Positions 1 through 8,039 of a stretch of 35,025 bases of DNA are shown here, in pieces. The first letter of the stretch is position 1. Each line of letters starts with the position of its first letter. The notes below the pieces were generated by a model. It saw only the letters and a program-made list of their open reading frames with translations, was not told the origin of the DNA and made no database searches. This DNA comes from JBNLBT01 sp050303435 (GTDB taxonomy: Bacteria; Pseudomonadota; Gammaproteobacteria; Xanthomonadales; Marinicellaceae), in the NCBI GenBank assembly GCA_050303435.1, contig JBNLBT010000025.1, forward strand, positions 1-35,025. The letters run 5' to 3'. A program made the position numbers and the translations under genes.

Positions 1-1592
1 CCCGCCTTTCCGACAGCACACTCTCGGAGCGCGCGCTGGTGGGCACGCTGGATGTGCCGCTGAATGACCGCTGGATGGCGCACGCGGACTTTTTCACTTC
101 GCAAAGCGATGACTATGAGATTCCCGGCTTTGCCGAATCGGCGCAGTTGCGCGCGCAGGAAGAGGCCGAGCACGACGACGGCGATGACGACGATGAGCAC
201 GAAGAAGAACACGCGCAAGGGTTGGTGGAAAACACCGACGTGGACAGCCAGGGCTATTCGCTGGGCATCGCGCGGCACCATGAGAACGGCTACTGGGGCT
301 TTGCCTGGTCGGGCTATGACCGCAATTACGGCATCCCAGGCCACTCACACGGGGAAGAAGAGCACGACGACGGCGACGACGATGAACACGAGGAACACGA
401 AGAAGAAGCCGTGCGCATTGACCTGGATAAAAAAGTATTTGATTTCAAGGTATTACAACGCTTTTCTGACAATTGGCTGAAACAGTTTAAACTGGGTTTT
501 TCGCGTTCGGATTATCAGCACGCGGAGATTGAGGGCGACGAAGTGGGCACCGTGTTTGACAACGACGCGTCCGAATGGCGGCTGGAATTCACCCACGCCA
601 CCCTGGCCGGCTGGTCCGGTGCCTTTGGATTGCAATTGAAGGACCGTGAATTCTCAGCGCTCGGCGAGGAGGCTTTTATTCTGCCCTCCGACACGCGCAG
701 TCTGGGTGTGTTTTTGATTGAAGAATGGGACTGGCGGAATTTCCACACCGAAGTGGGTCTGCGCCACGATTCGCAGCGCATCGACACCGCGCTGTTCGGT
801 GAAGTGGATGACGAGGCCTGGAGTTTTTCACTGGGGGAAACCTGGGCCATCAATGAACGCTGGACGCTGCCGATCAATTTCGCCTACGCGCAGCGCCTGC
901 CAACCGCCGAGGAATTGTTTTCCAACCAGTCCGGCGCCGATGAGCTGATTCCGCATCTGGCCACCGCACTGATTGAGGTTGGCAACCGCAACCTCAAGGC
1001 CGAAACCGCAAAAAACATCGACATCGGTGTGCGCTTCCGCGGCGAGCGCATGGAGTTCAATCTGGCCTGGTACCGCAATCGCATCGACGATTTCATTTTC
1101 CTCAATCCGACCGATGAATTTGTCGATGAATTTCAGGTGTTCAACTACGACCAGCAAGACGCCACGTTCAAAGGCTACGAATTCGACTTGAGCTATCGGA
1201 TGGAAGATGCCTTTGCCAACCAGTGGATCTTCAAGCTGCTGGCAGACGCCACCGAGGCCACTTTGGAAAACGGTCAGGCGGTGCCGCGCATCCCGGCCGA
1301 CCGCCTGGGCTTTCACGTGAATTTCATCCGCGGCCCCTACAGCGCCAATGTGAAATACACCCGCGCTTCAGCGCAACGCGACGTGGCGCAGTTTGAATTG
1401 CCGACCGATGGCTACAATCTGCTGAATGTGGACCTCAGTCGGGTGTTTTATTCAAACCGCCTGGAAACCACCGTGTTCGTGCGTGCACAGAACCTGCTGG
1501 ATGAGGAAATTCGCGATCACGCCTCGTTCATCAAGGACCTGGCGCCGCGCCCGGGTCGCAGCCTGTCGATGGGTGTGCGGGTCAATTTCTGA
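1..1592 (+). CDS. TonB-dependent outer-membrane receptor, ZnuD-like (5' end outside window)
   Basis: C-terminal ~530 residues of an outer-membrane beta-barrel receptor. The frame is open from base 3, so the signal peptide and plug domain lie upstream of the window and no start is assigned. The visible part is barrel: alternating amphipathic strands, the motif NLKAETAKNIDIGVRF typical of TonB receptors, and a terminal Phe (GVRVNF) as expected for BAM-recognised proteins. Two extracellular-loop-like stretches, encoded at about 160-215 and 345-415, are almost purely His, Asp and Glu and resemble each other. Such loops are characteristic of ZnuD-type zinc receptors, so zinc or another divalent metal is the likely substrate; this is inferred from composition only. 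A strong terminator follows 24 bp after the stop. Family call is firm, substrate is moderate. Confidence 0.85.
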   Translation, partial: RLSDSTLSERALVGTLDVPLNDRWMAHADFFTSQSDDYEIPGFAESAQLRAQEEAEHDDGDDDDEHEEEHAQGLVENTDVDSQGYSLGIARHHENGYWGFAWSGYDRNYGIPGHSHGEEEHDDGDDDEHEEHEEEAVRIDLDKKVFDFKVLQRFSDNWLKQFKLGFSRSDYQHAEIEGDEVGTVFDNDASEWRLEFTHATLAGWSGAFGLQLKDREFSALGEEAFILPSDTRSLGVFLIEEWDWRNFHTEVGLRHDSQRIDTALFGEVDDEAWSFSLGETWAINERWTLPINFAYAQRLPTAEELFSNQSGADELIPHLATALIEVGNRNLKAETAKNIDIGVRFRGERMEFNLAWYRNRIDDFIFLNPTDEFVDEFQVFNYDQQDATFKGYEFDLSYRMEDAFANQWIFKLLADATEATLENGQAVPRIPADRLGFHVNFIRGPYSANVKYTRASAQRDVAQFELPTDGYNLLNVDLSRVFYSNRLETTVFVRAQNLLDEEIRDHASFIKDLAPRPGRSLSMGVRVNF

Positions 1593-1616
1593 TCACCTGA
1601 GCGCACGGGTTAAAAG

Positions 1617-1646
1617 CCGCCCGCCGTTGCGCGGGCGGTTTTTTTT
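1617..1646. terminator. Rho-independent terminator, probably bidirectional
   Basis: Perfect 8-bp GC stem (1617-1624 pairs with 1631-1638) with a 6-nt loop, followed on the + strand by eight T (1639-1646). It lies between the convergent receptor genes ending at 1592 (+) and 1676 (-). On the - strand the stem is followed by CTTTTAA, so it may serve both. Confidence 0.9.
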
Positions 1647-1675
1647 GTCTGGATCGTCGCCTTCAATCGCGCCGA

Positions 1676-4138
1676 TCAGCGCCAAGTGTAACGCACGCCG
1701 ATGCCGGGAATCAGCGGCAACCAGCTTTCAATGTCTTCTTCAATCTGCAAAGTGCCATCGGGCGCGCGAGTCACGTCGTATTCCACGCAACAGGCGTTGT
1801 CGCGATCCAGCGCGTTGTTGAGCTGAAACCACAACTCGATTTCACCGCGCGCGGTGGTGAAGCGGCGCCCGAAACGCGCATCCACGCTGTTGAAATCGCG
1901 GTACACCGCGGCGTTGCGCTCGGCCAGCAGCAATTGCGTTGGGTCGTTTTCATCCACGCTCAACAGCGTTCTGGGCCAGCCCTGGTGGTGGATCATGCTC
2001 AAATCCAGGCGCCATTGCGACCAGGCGTAGCCGAGGTGCCATTTGAGGCTGCTGTGCTGATCCCAACTGCGCGGCTGTTCGACGTCGTCGAAATAATCGT
2101 CGGCGTCGGAAAAGGCGTAGGCAATGGACCAGTCGAGCGCGCCGCGCGTGCCGCGCAGGGTGACTTCCGCGCCCATCGCTGCGGCGTCGTCCGGGGTGAT
2201 GCGCAGCCGGTCGACAAACAACTCCGGCAACACGTGCAACTCACTGAAAAGGTTTTCATAGTACGGGTGCACGCGCGAATATTTTTTGTAATACACTTCG
2301 GCGCGCAGATGCCAGCGGTTGCGCAATTCGCGGTCGTATTCGTACACCGCCAGTTCCGCTGAGGCGGGTTTGAAATACTCAGGATCGGCGTCTTCAAAAA
2401 GCAATTCATCCAGGTGTTGCCATTGCTGGTGACGACCGATGGCGAAACGGTGCGCGCTGCGCTCACCGGGAAAATAGCTGATGCTCAGTCGCGGGCTCAG
2501 GGGGCTGTCGTCGATCCAGCTTTTGTGGCCCCAGCGAAACCCCAGATCGGTGATCCAGCGGTCATTCCAGCGCACCCGCAGGTTGCTGTAAATCACCTGG
2601 CCATCGCCGCGGCGGTCAAAATTGAGGTGCCGCTCACTGAACGCGTCGTTGCCCAACAGCTCGGCCAGCGGACCGGTGAAATCGCGCGCACGCTGCACCG
2701 ACACGTCGGCGTTTTCATGCGCCAGCTCAAAGCCGGCGCTCCACTGCAGGTGCTCGGTCAGATCGCGGCGGTATTCGCCGTTGACCGCCACCTGTCGGGC
2801 GATCACGTCGTCGTTCAGCACGGCCGTGCCATCTTCCACATCGATGGCGCCGCTGCGCACGCGGTGAGAACGGCTCAGGGACGCGGTCAGGTCCACTTCA
2901 CCGCCAAGCATTTCGCCGCTGGCCCGCACCCAGAAATTCTGGTTCTGATAACTGGCCGAGGCCATTTCATCGTCGGTTTCCACGCCGATTTCATCGCGCA
3001 GCACCAGCAAGTGCGCCGAGGTTTGCCAGGTCTCGCCGTTGCGCCGATATTTGAAATAACCGTCCTCGTACTCCGGCACCACCGCGTCGTTTTCATACAC
3101 CCCGGTGCTGAACAGGAAACCGCCGCTGCGCACGGCCACCAGCCAGTCGTGATCGAAATCCCGGCTGTGCCCTGAATGGGTGTAGCCGGCGTTGAGAATG
3201 TTCAGTCCCAGGCTGTGTTCGCGGGCCGCCGCCGGTGCCGAACTTTCGGCCGATATCACGCCGCTCATGCGCCCACCGTAGCGCACCGGAAACACGCCGC
3301 TGTACAGGTCAATCGAGTCCACAGCGTCCATGTTGAGGCTGGAAAACAGGCCAAAAAAATCACGGAAATGGTAGGGTTCGCGAATCACCATGCCGTCCAG
3401 CAGGACCAGCGATTCATCTTCTTTGCCGCCGCGGGTGTGCACCCGCGCACCGATGCCATTGCCGCTGATGCCCGGCAGCTGCTGCAGTGAGCGCAACGGA
3501 TCGTCGACCAGCGGCGCGCTGGATTGGATGGCGTCGCGCAACAGCACCTTTTGGCTGATCTGCTGGCGGTGCGCCAGACCGATGTGACTGGCGGACACGC
3601 GGATGTCCTCCAGTTTCAGCGGCAGCGGCTGCAAGGCCACGTCGCGTTGAATAAAAGCGCCGGCACGGGCCTCAAAGCGCAGGGTCTCGGGGTAATGGCC
3701 CGGCGCGTCGATGCGCACCGACACAGCGCCCGGGGACAAGTCCGCCAGGTACAAATGGCCGCGTTGCGACAGGGCTTCGCCTGCATTGACGCGCACTGAG
3801 AATGTTTCCAGGTGGGCGCCGCTGTTGGCGTCGCTGACCCGGCCCACGAGGCCGCCGAGGGGCGATTCTGCACGCGCCAGCGGTGTGATCACATACAGCC
3901 CGCCATCGGCGCTGCGAAGCACCAGATCGTGGCGCGCCAGCACCGGCGCCAGCGCCATCACGTCGTCCAATGGATCGCTCAGCGTCTGCGCCAGAATCTG
4001 TTCAGTGAGGTAATCGGAGCTGTAGAACACTTGAATGCCGCGCACGGCCAGCGCGTCCAGCGCTTCGGCCAAGCTCATTGATTGCGTCTGTGCCTGTGTT
4101 ACGCCATGCAGCAGGCACAGCAGTGCGATCCATTTCAT
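1676..4138 (-). CDS. TonB-dependent receptor with STN signalling domain (FecA-like transducer)
   Basis: 820-residue outer-membrane receptor. Order seen: signal peptide (about 1-18, ending VTQAQ); STN domain (about 20-88, typical SLAEALDALA... start) that in FecA-type transducers contacts the periplasmic part of the anti-sigma factor; a carboxypeptidase-regulatory-like beta-sandwich (about 92-165, GLVGRVSDANSGAHLETFSV); a TonB-box-like EDIRVSAS; the plug (PLRSLQQLPGISG, RGGKEDESLVLLDGM, YGGRMSGVIS); and a 22-strand-type barrel. It lies 32 bp downstream of the fecR-like gene in the same direction, so it is the receptor of that sigma/anti-sigma pair. The ligand cannot be read from sequence. The extra sandwich domain between STN and plug is more usual in SusC-like receptors, so a carbohydrate, peptide or unusual chelate is as possible as a siderophore. 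Confidence 0.88.
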   Translation of the reverse strand: MKWIALLCLLHGVTQAQTQSMSLAEALDALAVRGIQVFYSSDYLTEQILAQTLSDPLDDVMALAPVLARHDLVLRSADGGLYVITPLARAESPLGGLVGRVSDANSGAHLETFSVRVNAGEALSQRGHLYLADLSPGAVSVRIDAPGHYPETLRFEARAGAFIQRDVALQPLPLKLEDIRVSASHIGLAHRQQISQKVLLRDAIQSSAPLVDDPLRSLQQLPGISGNGIGARVHTRGGKEDESLVLLDGMVIREPYHFRDFFGLFSSLNMDAVDSIDLYSGVFPVRYGGRMSGVISAESSAPAAAREHSLGLNILNAGYTHSGHSRDFDHDWLVAVRSGGFLFSTGVYENDAVVPEYEDGYFKYRRNGETWQTSAHLLVLRDEIGVETDDEMASASYQNQNFWVRASGEMLGGEVDLTASLSRSHRVRSGAIDVEDGTAVLNDDVIARQVAVNGEYRRDLTEHLQWSAGFELAHENADVSVQRARDFTGPLAELLGNDAFSERHLNFDRRGDGQVIYSNLRVRWNDRWITDLGFRWGHKSWIDDSPLSPRLSISYFPGERSAHRFAIGRHQQWQHLDELLFEDADPEYFKPASAELAVYEYDRELRNRWHLRAEVYYKKYSRVHPYYENLFSELHVLPELFVDRLRITPDDAAAMGAEVTLRGTRGALDWSIAYAFSDADDYFDDVEQPRSWDQHSSLKWHLGYAWSQWRLDLSMIHHQGWPRTLLSVDENDPTQLLLAERNAAVYRDFNSVDARFGRRFTTARGEIELWFQLNNALDRDNACCVEYDVTRAPDGTLQIEEDIESWLPLIPGIGVRYTWR

Positions 4139-4170
4139 TCGCGCTTGAAGTGATTCAATACGCGGGCATT

Positions 4171-5130
4171 TTATGCTTTTTTGCGGCCAATGTGTAGCAC
4201 GCCATCCTCAACGCGGTATTCAAACCGGGTGCTCAGGAAAATCACTTCAATGGAACGGTCCATCGGCAAGCCGTCAATCGCACCGGAAATCCGGGTGTTG
4301 CGGCTCTCGCCCATGAGCCCATGCCAGTCCACGGAATAGCCGTTCTCATGACTGAACCACTGGATGAAATCGTACAGGTTCTTGCCCTGCAGATCGAAGT
4401 CCCCGGCCAGCGCCTGGGTCCAGCGCCACAAATCGTCGTGCGCCGACACGGGCCGCTGTTCAACCGCGCCGTCGGCGTTGACCAGCAGTTGTTGCCCCAG
4501 GTACACATCCTGCGCGCCACTCTGGCCGTCAAAGCGCACCCGGCCGCTGCGCACCGCCACATTCAGGCGCTGCGACTCCAGCGCCACCTGATAGCGCGTG
4601 CCGATGTGTTGCACCGTGCCAAAGGGCGTGTGCACACGCAAGGCATCGCCGCCCTGCGCGGCGTCGGTGTCGTGGTACAGCGCGCCGTGCTGCAATGTCA
4701 ACTCGTCCTGCGCAGTGAAACGCACCGCGCTGTTGGGTTGCAGACGCAACTGACTCTGGTCGTTCAATTGCACCGCCAGACCGACGTCCGCAGTGGTTTT
4801 GATCCAGTCGTTCTCGTGCAACGCAACGTCCGGACCCAGTGTGCGCCAGTGCGCGCCATCGCTGGAGATCTGTCCGGTGCCGCCCTGCGCTGCCAGCACG
4901 CGACCGATTTCGGCCGGTTCAATGGTTTGCAGCGGCCGCAACAACCACACCGCGCCGACCGCCATGACCGCCACCGCGGCCAATGCCCAGCGCGTCTGAC
5001 GCCGGCGATTGACCGCGCGCCGCCAGTGCGCATGCACCTGGGCAAACGCCGCCGCCTGTTCTTCCGCCTGCGGCGCTTCACGCCGCCCTGCGGTGTTCAT
5101 CCATTGTTCGATTGGGTCCTTTTCTTTCAT
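4171..5130 (-). CDS. FecR-family anti-sigma factor / sigma regulator
   Basis: 319-residue single-pass inner-membrane protein. A cytoplasmic, Arg-rich N-terminal segment (1-46) would bind the ECF sigma factor. One membrane helix follows (about 47-66, RWALAAVAVMAVGAVWLLR). The periplasmic FecR domain (about 100-205) has typical WIKTTADVGLAVQLNDQS, HTPFGTVQHIGTRYQV and V(A)VRSGRVRF motifs. The last ~80 residues (DFDLQGKNLYDFIQWFSHENGYSVDW... FEYRVEDGVLHIGRK) look like an STN fold, matching the STN-containing C-terminal signalling domain known in PupR/FecR proteins. The start codon is 1 bp from the sigma gene stop, implying translational coupling. The canonical N-terminal FecR_N domain is not obvious. 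Confidence 0.9.
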   Translation of the reverse strand: MKEKDPIEQWMNTAGRREAPQAEEQAAAFAQVHAHWRRAVNRRRQTRWALAAVAVMAVGAVWLLRPLQTIEPAEIGRVLAAQGGTGQISSDGAHWRTLGPDVALHENDWIKTTADVGLAVQLNDQSQLRLQPNSAVRFTAQDELTLQHGALYHDTDAAQGGDALRVHTPFGTVQHIGTRYQVALESQRLNVAVRSGRVRFDGQSGAQDVYLGQQLLVNADGAVEQRPVSAHDDLWRWTQALAGDFDLQGKNLYDFIQWFSHENGYSVDWHGLMGESRNTRISGAIDGLPMDRSIEVIFLSTRFEYRVEDGVLHIGRKKA

Positions 5131-5131
5131 G

Positions 5132-5749
5132 CTACACGCCCTCCGGACCGAGGATTTCCGGCGCTTCCTTTAGCAACCGGCCCATGGCCCCTTTAAATGC
5201 ATTTCTGGCCCGAGCAAGGATCGACTGCACCGCCACCATTGTGGTGTCCATGCGTTCGGCGATCTGCTCCACCGACAAATGTTCCACGTACTTCCATTCC
5301 AGCACGTCGCCGTACTGACCCGGCAAACAATCCAGCACCTCTGTGATCAGAGTTCTCAAGCGCGCCTGCGCGTATTGTTTCTCCGGTTGCAATTCTTCGC
5401 TCATGGCCACGGCCTCCAACACCCGTCTGATTTCCGGCACATCGCCGATCGGCACCACTTTTTTCATTTGCCGCTGATTCTTGCGGTGATGCGCCATGAT
5501 CAAATTGCGCGCGATCTGACACATCCAGGTATACAACGCGGCCTCGCCGCGGTAGTCGGCGATTTTGTCGATCGCCACACACAGGGTCTGTTGCGCAATA
5601 TCGCGCGCCAGATCGTGGTCCTGATCCAGCCGGTGCATGGCAAAACGGTACAGCCGGGCAAAATGGGCGTCAAAAAATTGCTTGAACGCCGCTTCATTGC
5701 CTCGCGCCAGTTGTTTGGCCAGTTTGACGTCTTCCCGGTTTATGCTCAC
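5132..5749 (-). CDS. ECF (sigma-70 family) RNA polymerase sigma factor
   Basis: 205 residues. Region 2 is clear (DLARDIAQQTLCVAIDKI... LYTWMCQIARNLIMAHHRK, core-polymerase and -10 recognition). Region 4 is a helix-turn-helix (LSVEQIAERMDTTMVAVQSILARARNAF, -35 recognition). The start is GTG at 5749, preceded by CAGGAG. It is the first gene of a sigma / FecR / TonB-receptor operon and is expected to be released when the receptor's STN domain signals through FecR. Its target promoter cannot be derived here. The 260-bp divergent region upstream holds a leader hairpin and a repeated motif. Confidence 0.92.
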   Translation of the reverse strand: MSINREDVKLAKQLARGNEAAFKQFFDAHFARLYRFAMHRLDQDHDLARDIAQQTLCVAIDKIADYRGEAALYTWMCQIARNLIMAHHRKNQRQMKKVVPIGDVPEIRRVLEAVAMSEELQPEKQYAQARLRTLITEVLDCLPGQYGDVLEWKYVEHLSVEQIAERMDTTMVAVQSILARARNAFKGAMGRLLKEAPEILGPEGV

Positions 5750-5777
5750 ACCGCTCCTGTTTTCGATTCTTTCGCGT

Positions 5778-5801
5778 GGTGCGGTGGTTTTTCACCGCGC
5801 C
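5778..5801 (-). promoter_or_regulatory. Hairpin in the 5' leader of the ECF sigma gene
   Basis: Nine-base-pair stem (5778-5786 with 5793-5801, including one G-T wobble) with a 6-nt loop, 28 bp upstream of the GTG start. On the - strand it is not followed by a T run, so it is not a classical terminator. It could be a leader structure or a protein site. Structure is seen; function is unknown. Confidence 0.4.
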
Positions 5802-5837
5802 GCGACTGGATTCATGCCAACGGTTATTGCCGTCTTT

Positions 5838-5989
5838 CCCCTTGGATGTCATCAAGGGCACAAATCAATCGCGTCATTTTACATTTTTTTTACACCACAA
5901 CGGTCGACCGGGCTCGACACCTTATATAAAACAGAAAAATTTTTTTATTTTTTTTCGATTGATTTGATTGCCGGGTGTCATCCAAGGGG
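5838..5989. repeat. Three copies of CATCCAAGGGG-like motif in the divergent promoter region
   Basis: CCCCTTGGATG at 5838-5848 is the exact reverse complement of CATCCAAGGGG at 5979-5989. A third forward copy, TGTCATCAAGGG (5847-5858), abuts the first and matches TGTCATCCAAGGG (5976-5988) with one base missing. The copies flank an AT-rich core (about 5880-5965) that must hold the promoters of the sigma operon (-) and the HDO operon (+). The right copy lies 20 nt before the ATG at 6010, too far to be its ribosome-binding site. Confidence 0.45.
5901..5910. promoter_or_regulatory. Perfect 10-bp palindrome CGGTCGACCG in divergent intergenic region
   Basis: Fully self-complementary decamer just upstream of the TATATAAA stretch (5923-5930), a plausible -10 for the rightward operon. 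No consensus -35 at the right spacing was found. Candidate operator only. Confidence 0.3.
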
Positions 5990-6009
5990 AAAATCATTGG
6001 GAAAAACAC

Positions 6010-6651
6010 ATGATCGCAAGCAACGCATTGACGCACAAACCCTTCAGCCTGATTGGACTGACCGCGGCCAGCAAACCCTACAAACTCGAGTTGGTCACAC
6101 GCGCAAACCCCGAACGCCGCGCGGTGGAGCAACAGGTTCGGTCGCTGTACAAACAGCACTTTGATGCCCACCTGAAAAGCTTTTTCCCCTTCATCCTGTG
6201 CGTGCGCTCGCGCAGCGACAATGCCATTGTGGCGGCGGTGGGCATGCGCTACGCCGACCACGAAAAACTCTTTTCCGAACACTACCTGCCGCAATCGGTG
6301 GACCGCATCATCTGCCAGCGCGAACACCGCATTGTGCATCGCCGCGGTGTCATCGAACTGGGCAATTTTGTCACCATGCGTCCGGCGCTGGCCACCGCAG
6401 TGATTCCCTTGATCGGCGATTACCTCGGCCGCCTGCACGCCGACTGGGTGGTGTACACCCTGACGCGGCCGATTCGTCAGGCGTTTCACCGCCTCAACAT
6501 CGAACTGAATGAAATCGGTGAAGCGCGCGCTGAATGCATCAACAACGCCGCCGCCGACTGGGGCCGCTATTACGATTTTGAGCCGCGCGTGTACTACTCT
6601 GCTGTCAGCGACAACCTGCGCCGCCTGCAACATTCAGAGTTGCTGGTGTGA
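6010..6651 (+). CDS. Thermostable-haemolysin family protein (LuxI/GNAT-like putative acyltransferase)
   Basis: 213 residues. The pattern VIELGNF (114-120) followed by alternating hydrophobic segments and DWVVYTLTRPIRQAFHRLNIELNEIGEA matches the family named after Vibrio 'thermostable haemolysin' (Pfam T_hemolysin). That layout also recalls GNAT/autoinducer-synthase folds, in which this region forms the acyl-CoA site; haemolysis may not be the real function. There is no signal peptide or membrane helix, so it is probably cytoplasmic. I chose ATG 6010 (GGGA 8 nt upstream) over an in-frame TTG at 5968, which would add an unconserved-looking tail. It is first of a tightly overlapping operon with an acyl ligase, a diiron oxidase and an SDR, which favours an enzymatic role in small-molecule synthesis. 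Confidence 0.8.
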   Translation: MIASNALTHKPFSLIGLTAASKPYKLELVTRANPERRAVEQQVRSLYKQHFDAHLKSFFPFILCVRSRSDNAIVAAVGMRYADHEKLFSEHYLPQSVDRIICQREHRIVHRRGVIELGNFVTMRPALATAVIPLIGDYLGRLHADWVVYTLTRPIRQAFHRLNIELNEIGEARAECINNAAADWGRYYDFEPRVYYSAVSDNLRRLQHSELLV

Positions 6652-8039
6652 GCGACGCTGCACTGATCAACGCGCTGGCCGATGCGCGGCGCGTGGCCAG
6701 CCATTTGGACAACGGCCCCACCTGGCTGACCACCGACGCCGCCTGTGAGAACCTGGCCAAGGTGCACGTGCCGGTGCCGGGTTTTTTCACGCCCGCACAA
6801 ATCGCGCACCTGTGCGCCGATGCCGGCATTGACACGGTGGTGGTCGAAGCCGCGGCGGAGCCGCTGTGGCACCGCCTGGGATTCACACCGGTTGCACGCA
6901 AGCAAGATGGCTTTGTGGTGTTGCGCCGCGACGTGCACGCGGCACCTGAACTGCCACAGGGCACGGCCAAAATCACCTACACATCCGGCACCACCGGCGC
7001 GCCCAAAGGCGTGTGTTTGTCGGCGGCGCACATTGAAACGGTCGCCGAAGCGCTGGTGCAGGCCACCGCAGGCTTCGACATCGAATCACATTTGAGCGTG
7101 CTGCCTTTGAGCGTGTTGCTGGAAAACATCGCTGCGGTGCACGCCGCGCGGCGCGCAGGCATTAAACTGATGGCGCCGTCGCTGAGCGAAGTGGGTCTGA
7201 GTGGATCGTCGCGCATTGATGTTGAAAAATGGCTTAAATGCCTGCAAAAGCACCGTCCACATGCGATCATTCTGATGCCGCAAACACTCAAATTGCTCGT
7301 CAATCTGGCCAACGCCGGGCAGCGTTTTGACTTTCTGCGCTTCGTCGCGGTGGGCGGCGCGGTGTGTTCAGAAGCGCTGATTCGCCAGGCCCGCCTGCTC
7401 GGTTTGCCGGTGCACCAGGGCTACGGCATCAGCGAATGCGCCTCGGTGGTCAGCCTGAACACCGACGCCGATGATCACGCCAGCGTGGGCGCGGTGTTGC
7501 CGCACCAACGCGTGCGCATCGCCGATGACGGTGAAATCCTGATTTCCGGCGGCCTGTTTCTCGGGTACCTGGGCGAGCCTGCCGAAGACCCGGCGCGCTG
7601 GTTTCACAGCGGTGATCTGGGCCGCATCGACGCGCGCGGCCGACTGCACATCGTCGGACGCAAGAAAAATGTGCTGATCAACGCCCACGGCCGCAATGTT
7701 TCAGCCGACTGGATTGAGGGCGAATTGAACGCCCTGCCGTCGGTGCTGCAGGCGGCGGTGTTCGGCGACGGTCAGGCGTTTCTCAGCGCGGTCATCGCAC
7801 CGCACCCGGCGCTGCGCGATCGGCTGGATGCACAAATCCGCCAACTCAACACACGCCTGCCGGATTACGCCCGCATCGAGGCACACCTGTGCGCCGCGGC
7901 ACCGTTCAGCGTTGAAAACGGGCACAGCACGGCCACCGGCAAACCGCTGCACCGCAACATTCTGGCCACCCATTTAACTCAACTTGAGGCAATCTATGCA
8001 AACACAAACCAAAGCAACCCCCTTCGAGCGGCTGTGTGA
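6648..8039 (+). CDS. AMP-dependent acyl-CoA synthetase/ligase-like protein, short form
   Basis: 463-residue ANL-superfamily adenylating enzyme. Motifs seen: P-loop TYTSGTTGAPKGV (about 110-122), YGISEC (259-264), HSGDLGRID (320-328), GRKKN (337-341), and a C-terminal NGHSTATGK with the probable catalytic Lys432. The family usually has 500-600 residues; here about 100 N-terminal residues are missing before the P-loop, a compact form. It should activate a carboxylate as acyl-AMP and pass it to CoA or another acceptor; the substrate is not readable. It starts at GTG 6648, overlapping the previous stop by 4 nt (GTGA), so the two are translationally coupled. Its last 44 nt overlap the next gene, and the tail after Lys432 looks unconserved. 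Confidence 0.88.
   Translation: MSDAALINALADARRVASHLDNGPTWLTTDAACENLAKVHVPVPGFFTPAQIAHLCADAGIDTVVVEAAAEPLWHRLGFTPVARKQDGFVVLRRDVHAAPELPQGTAKITYTSGTTGAPKGVCLSAAHIETVAEALVQATAGFDIESHLSVLPLSVLLENIAAVHAARRAGIKLMAPSLSEVGLSGSSRIDVEKWLKCLQKHRPHAIILMPQTLKLLVNLANAGQRFDFLRFVAVGGAVCSEALIRQARLLGLPVHQGYGISECASVVSLNTDADDHASVGAVLPHQRVRIADDGEILISGGLFLGYLGEPAEDPARWFHSGDLGRIDARGRLHIVGRKKNVLINAHGRNVSADWIEGELNALPSVLQAAVFGDGQAFLSAVIAPHPALRDRLDAQIRQLNTRLPDYARIEAHLCAAAPFSVENGHSTATGKPLHRNILATHLTQLEAIYANTNQSNPLRAAV

Noticed and set aside
5968..6009. TTG 5968 as start of the haemolysin-family gene
   Set aside because: Adds 14 unconserved-looking residues over the repeated CATCCAAGGGG motif; ATG 6010 has better spacing to a GGGA.
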